DNA of 64,000 nt. Source: Karstenula rhodostoma CBS 690.94. Taxonomy: Eukaryota > Ascomycota > Dothideomycetes > Pleosporales > Didymosphaeriaceae. The notes under the pieces are model-generated. The model had not been told where the DNA came from and ran no database searches. It saw nothing but the letters and a program-made list of their open reading frames with translations. Within the stretch, counting starts at the first letter, position 1. Every line of letters starts with the position of its first letter. Of this stretch, positions 63,298 through 64,000 are shown piece by piece. The stretch covers positions 1,054,001 through 1,118,000 of the forward strand of contig MU001506.1 of the NCBI GenBank assembly GCA_010093485.1. Direction: 5' to 3'. Made by a program: the position numbers and the translations under genes.

Positions 63298-63930
63298 ATG
63301 CCTGGAATCATAATCGTTACCGCGGAAGGCGCCGATGCACCCCTCATCAATCGTCTCCTACTCCACGTCCGAGATTGGGAGTTCATGGGCGGCGATCTCG
63401 ACGACTCCGACATGTTCACGGTCTTGACCACCCAAGAGGAATTGCCCAAACCCCAACAGGCTGGCAATGAACTCATCACGCGACCTCCAATCCAGGATTT
63501 CTCGGACAATGAATGGGAAGGTCTCTCGTTGGAGGAAGTAGAGAGGATCATGATTGACAAAGATACCGAGAAGGATGGCTGTACGTCGCTGTTCCTCCTG
63601 CTCGATGACGAGGGCGTGGAAAACCAGACCATCCTGGTCTTCAACCGCGGGGGGAACGACCCTGAGGAGGACAGTTTCGGGTACGTTGACGAGTTCAACA
63701 AGATGCGCGTTCCGTGGGAGTGTGTGTATAGTATGTGGTGCAACTTGGACATTGCGAACATGGGCTTTGATGAGTTCAGTACGGAGGAAGAAGGGCTAGA
63801 CTCGACCAAAGGAGGCGCCCCGCGCCGATGGTGGACCTACAAGAACTTCATGGATGAAGGGCATTATGAGCCGTTTAAGGCGAAGGCCGAGGACGCGATC
63901 AAGGAGCTTAAGAAGCTAGATCTCGCTTGA
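63298..63930 (+). CDS. Uncharacterised fungal protein
   Basis: A 210-residue acidic, soluble-looking protein from a single exon. It begins M-P-G-I-I-I-V-T-A-E-G-A-D-A-P-L-I and contains alternating acidic and aromatic stretches (R-D-W-E-F-M-G-G-D-L-D-D, then L-F-L-L-L-D-D-E-G-V, Y-V-D-E-F-N-K-M-R-V-P-W-E-C-V, and Y-S-M-W-C-N-L-D-I-A-N-M). No signal peptide or membrane segment is visible. The fold could belong to a small alpha/beta family found in fungi and bacteria (I considered DUF6924), but I am not certain enough to assign it. The flank to the window end shows nothing else. Confidence 0.7.
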   Translation: MPGIIIVTAEGADAPLINRLLLHVRDWEFMGGDLDDSDMFTVLTTQEELPKPQQAGNELITRPPIQDFSDNEWEGLSLEEVERIMIDKDTEKDGCTSLFLLLDDEGVENQTILVFNRGGNDPEEDSFGYVDEFNKMRVPWECVYSMWCNLDIANMGFDEFSTEEEGLDSTKGGAPRRWWTYKNFMDEGHYEPFKAKAEDAIKELKKLDLA

Positions 63931-64000
63931 TGGGGGAGTCGGATTCCAAGTTGCGAGTTTCACAAGGAGCGTCTGTCCCAATGTTATCTGCCAGCTAAAT

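Overview
The window is nuclear DNA of a filamentous ascomycete (Pezizomycotina, probably Dothideomycetes; class-level placement is inference). Protein genes carry short introns of about 45-120 bp with GTRNGT donors and CTRAC/CTGAC branch points, the proteins are fungal types, and there is one intron-containing nuclear tRNA gene. All gene models were built by reading splice sites by eye, so exon edges are predictions.

Layout. 1-11.2 kb: PRA1-family membrane protein, a disordered protein, a DnaJ protein with a glycine-rich tail, COQ10, a METTL2/TRM140-like tRNA methyltransferase and a large DUF6604-type protein. 11.2-29.5 kb: a gene-poor accessory stretch with three diverged copies of one coiled-coil/two-membrane-segment family (CorA-like; one truncated, two apparently intact), a secreted PL3 pectate lyase, a secreted M20 peptidase, gene relics and two copies of a very short repeat. 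29.5-36 kb: an arginyl-tRNA synthetase paralogue with altered signature motifs, tRNA-Glu(CUC), a 246-bp TA-flanked MITE, a secreted PEBP-family protein, a third copy of the short repeat and a small secreted protein. 36-54.7 kb: dense housekeeping genes (PXR1, ERG12, an RPA14/Ker1-like protein, bL34m, an IMPACT-family protein, a fungal charged protein, PRP28, PUP3, mL59). 54.7-64 kb: sparser, with a cytochrome P450, an MFS transporter scrap, an FAD monooxygenase broken by an in-frame TAG, a GliK-like gamma-glutamylcyclotransferase and an uncharacterised protein.

Most noteworthy: (1) a 90-96-bp dispersed element present three times, ending each time in the same 3' sequence and flanked each time by its own 13-14-bp direct repeat, which looks like target-site duplication by a retroposition-type process; (2) an ArgRS-like gene with an open frame and retained fold motifs but degenerate HIGH and KMSK-equivalent motifs; (3) the CorA-like trio with conserved intron positions; (4) the P450/MFS/FMO/GGCT neighbourhood, which resembles a decaying metabolic cluster.
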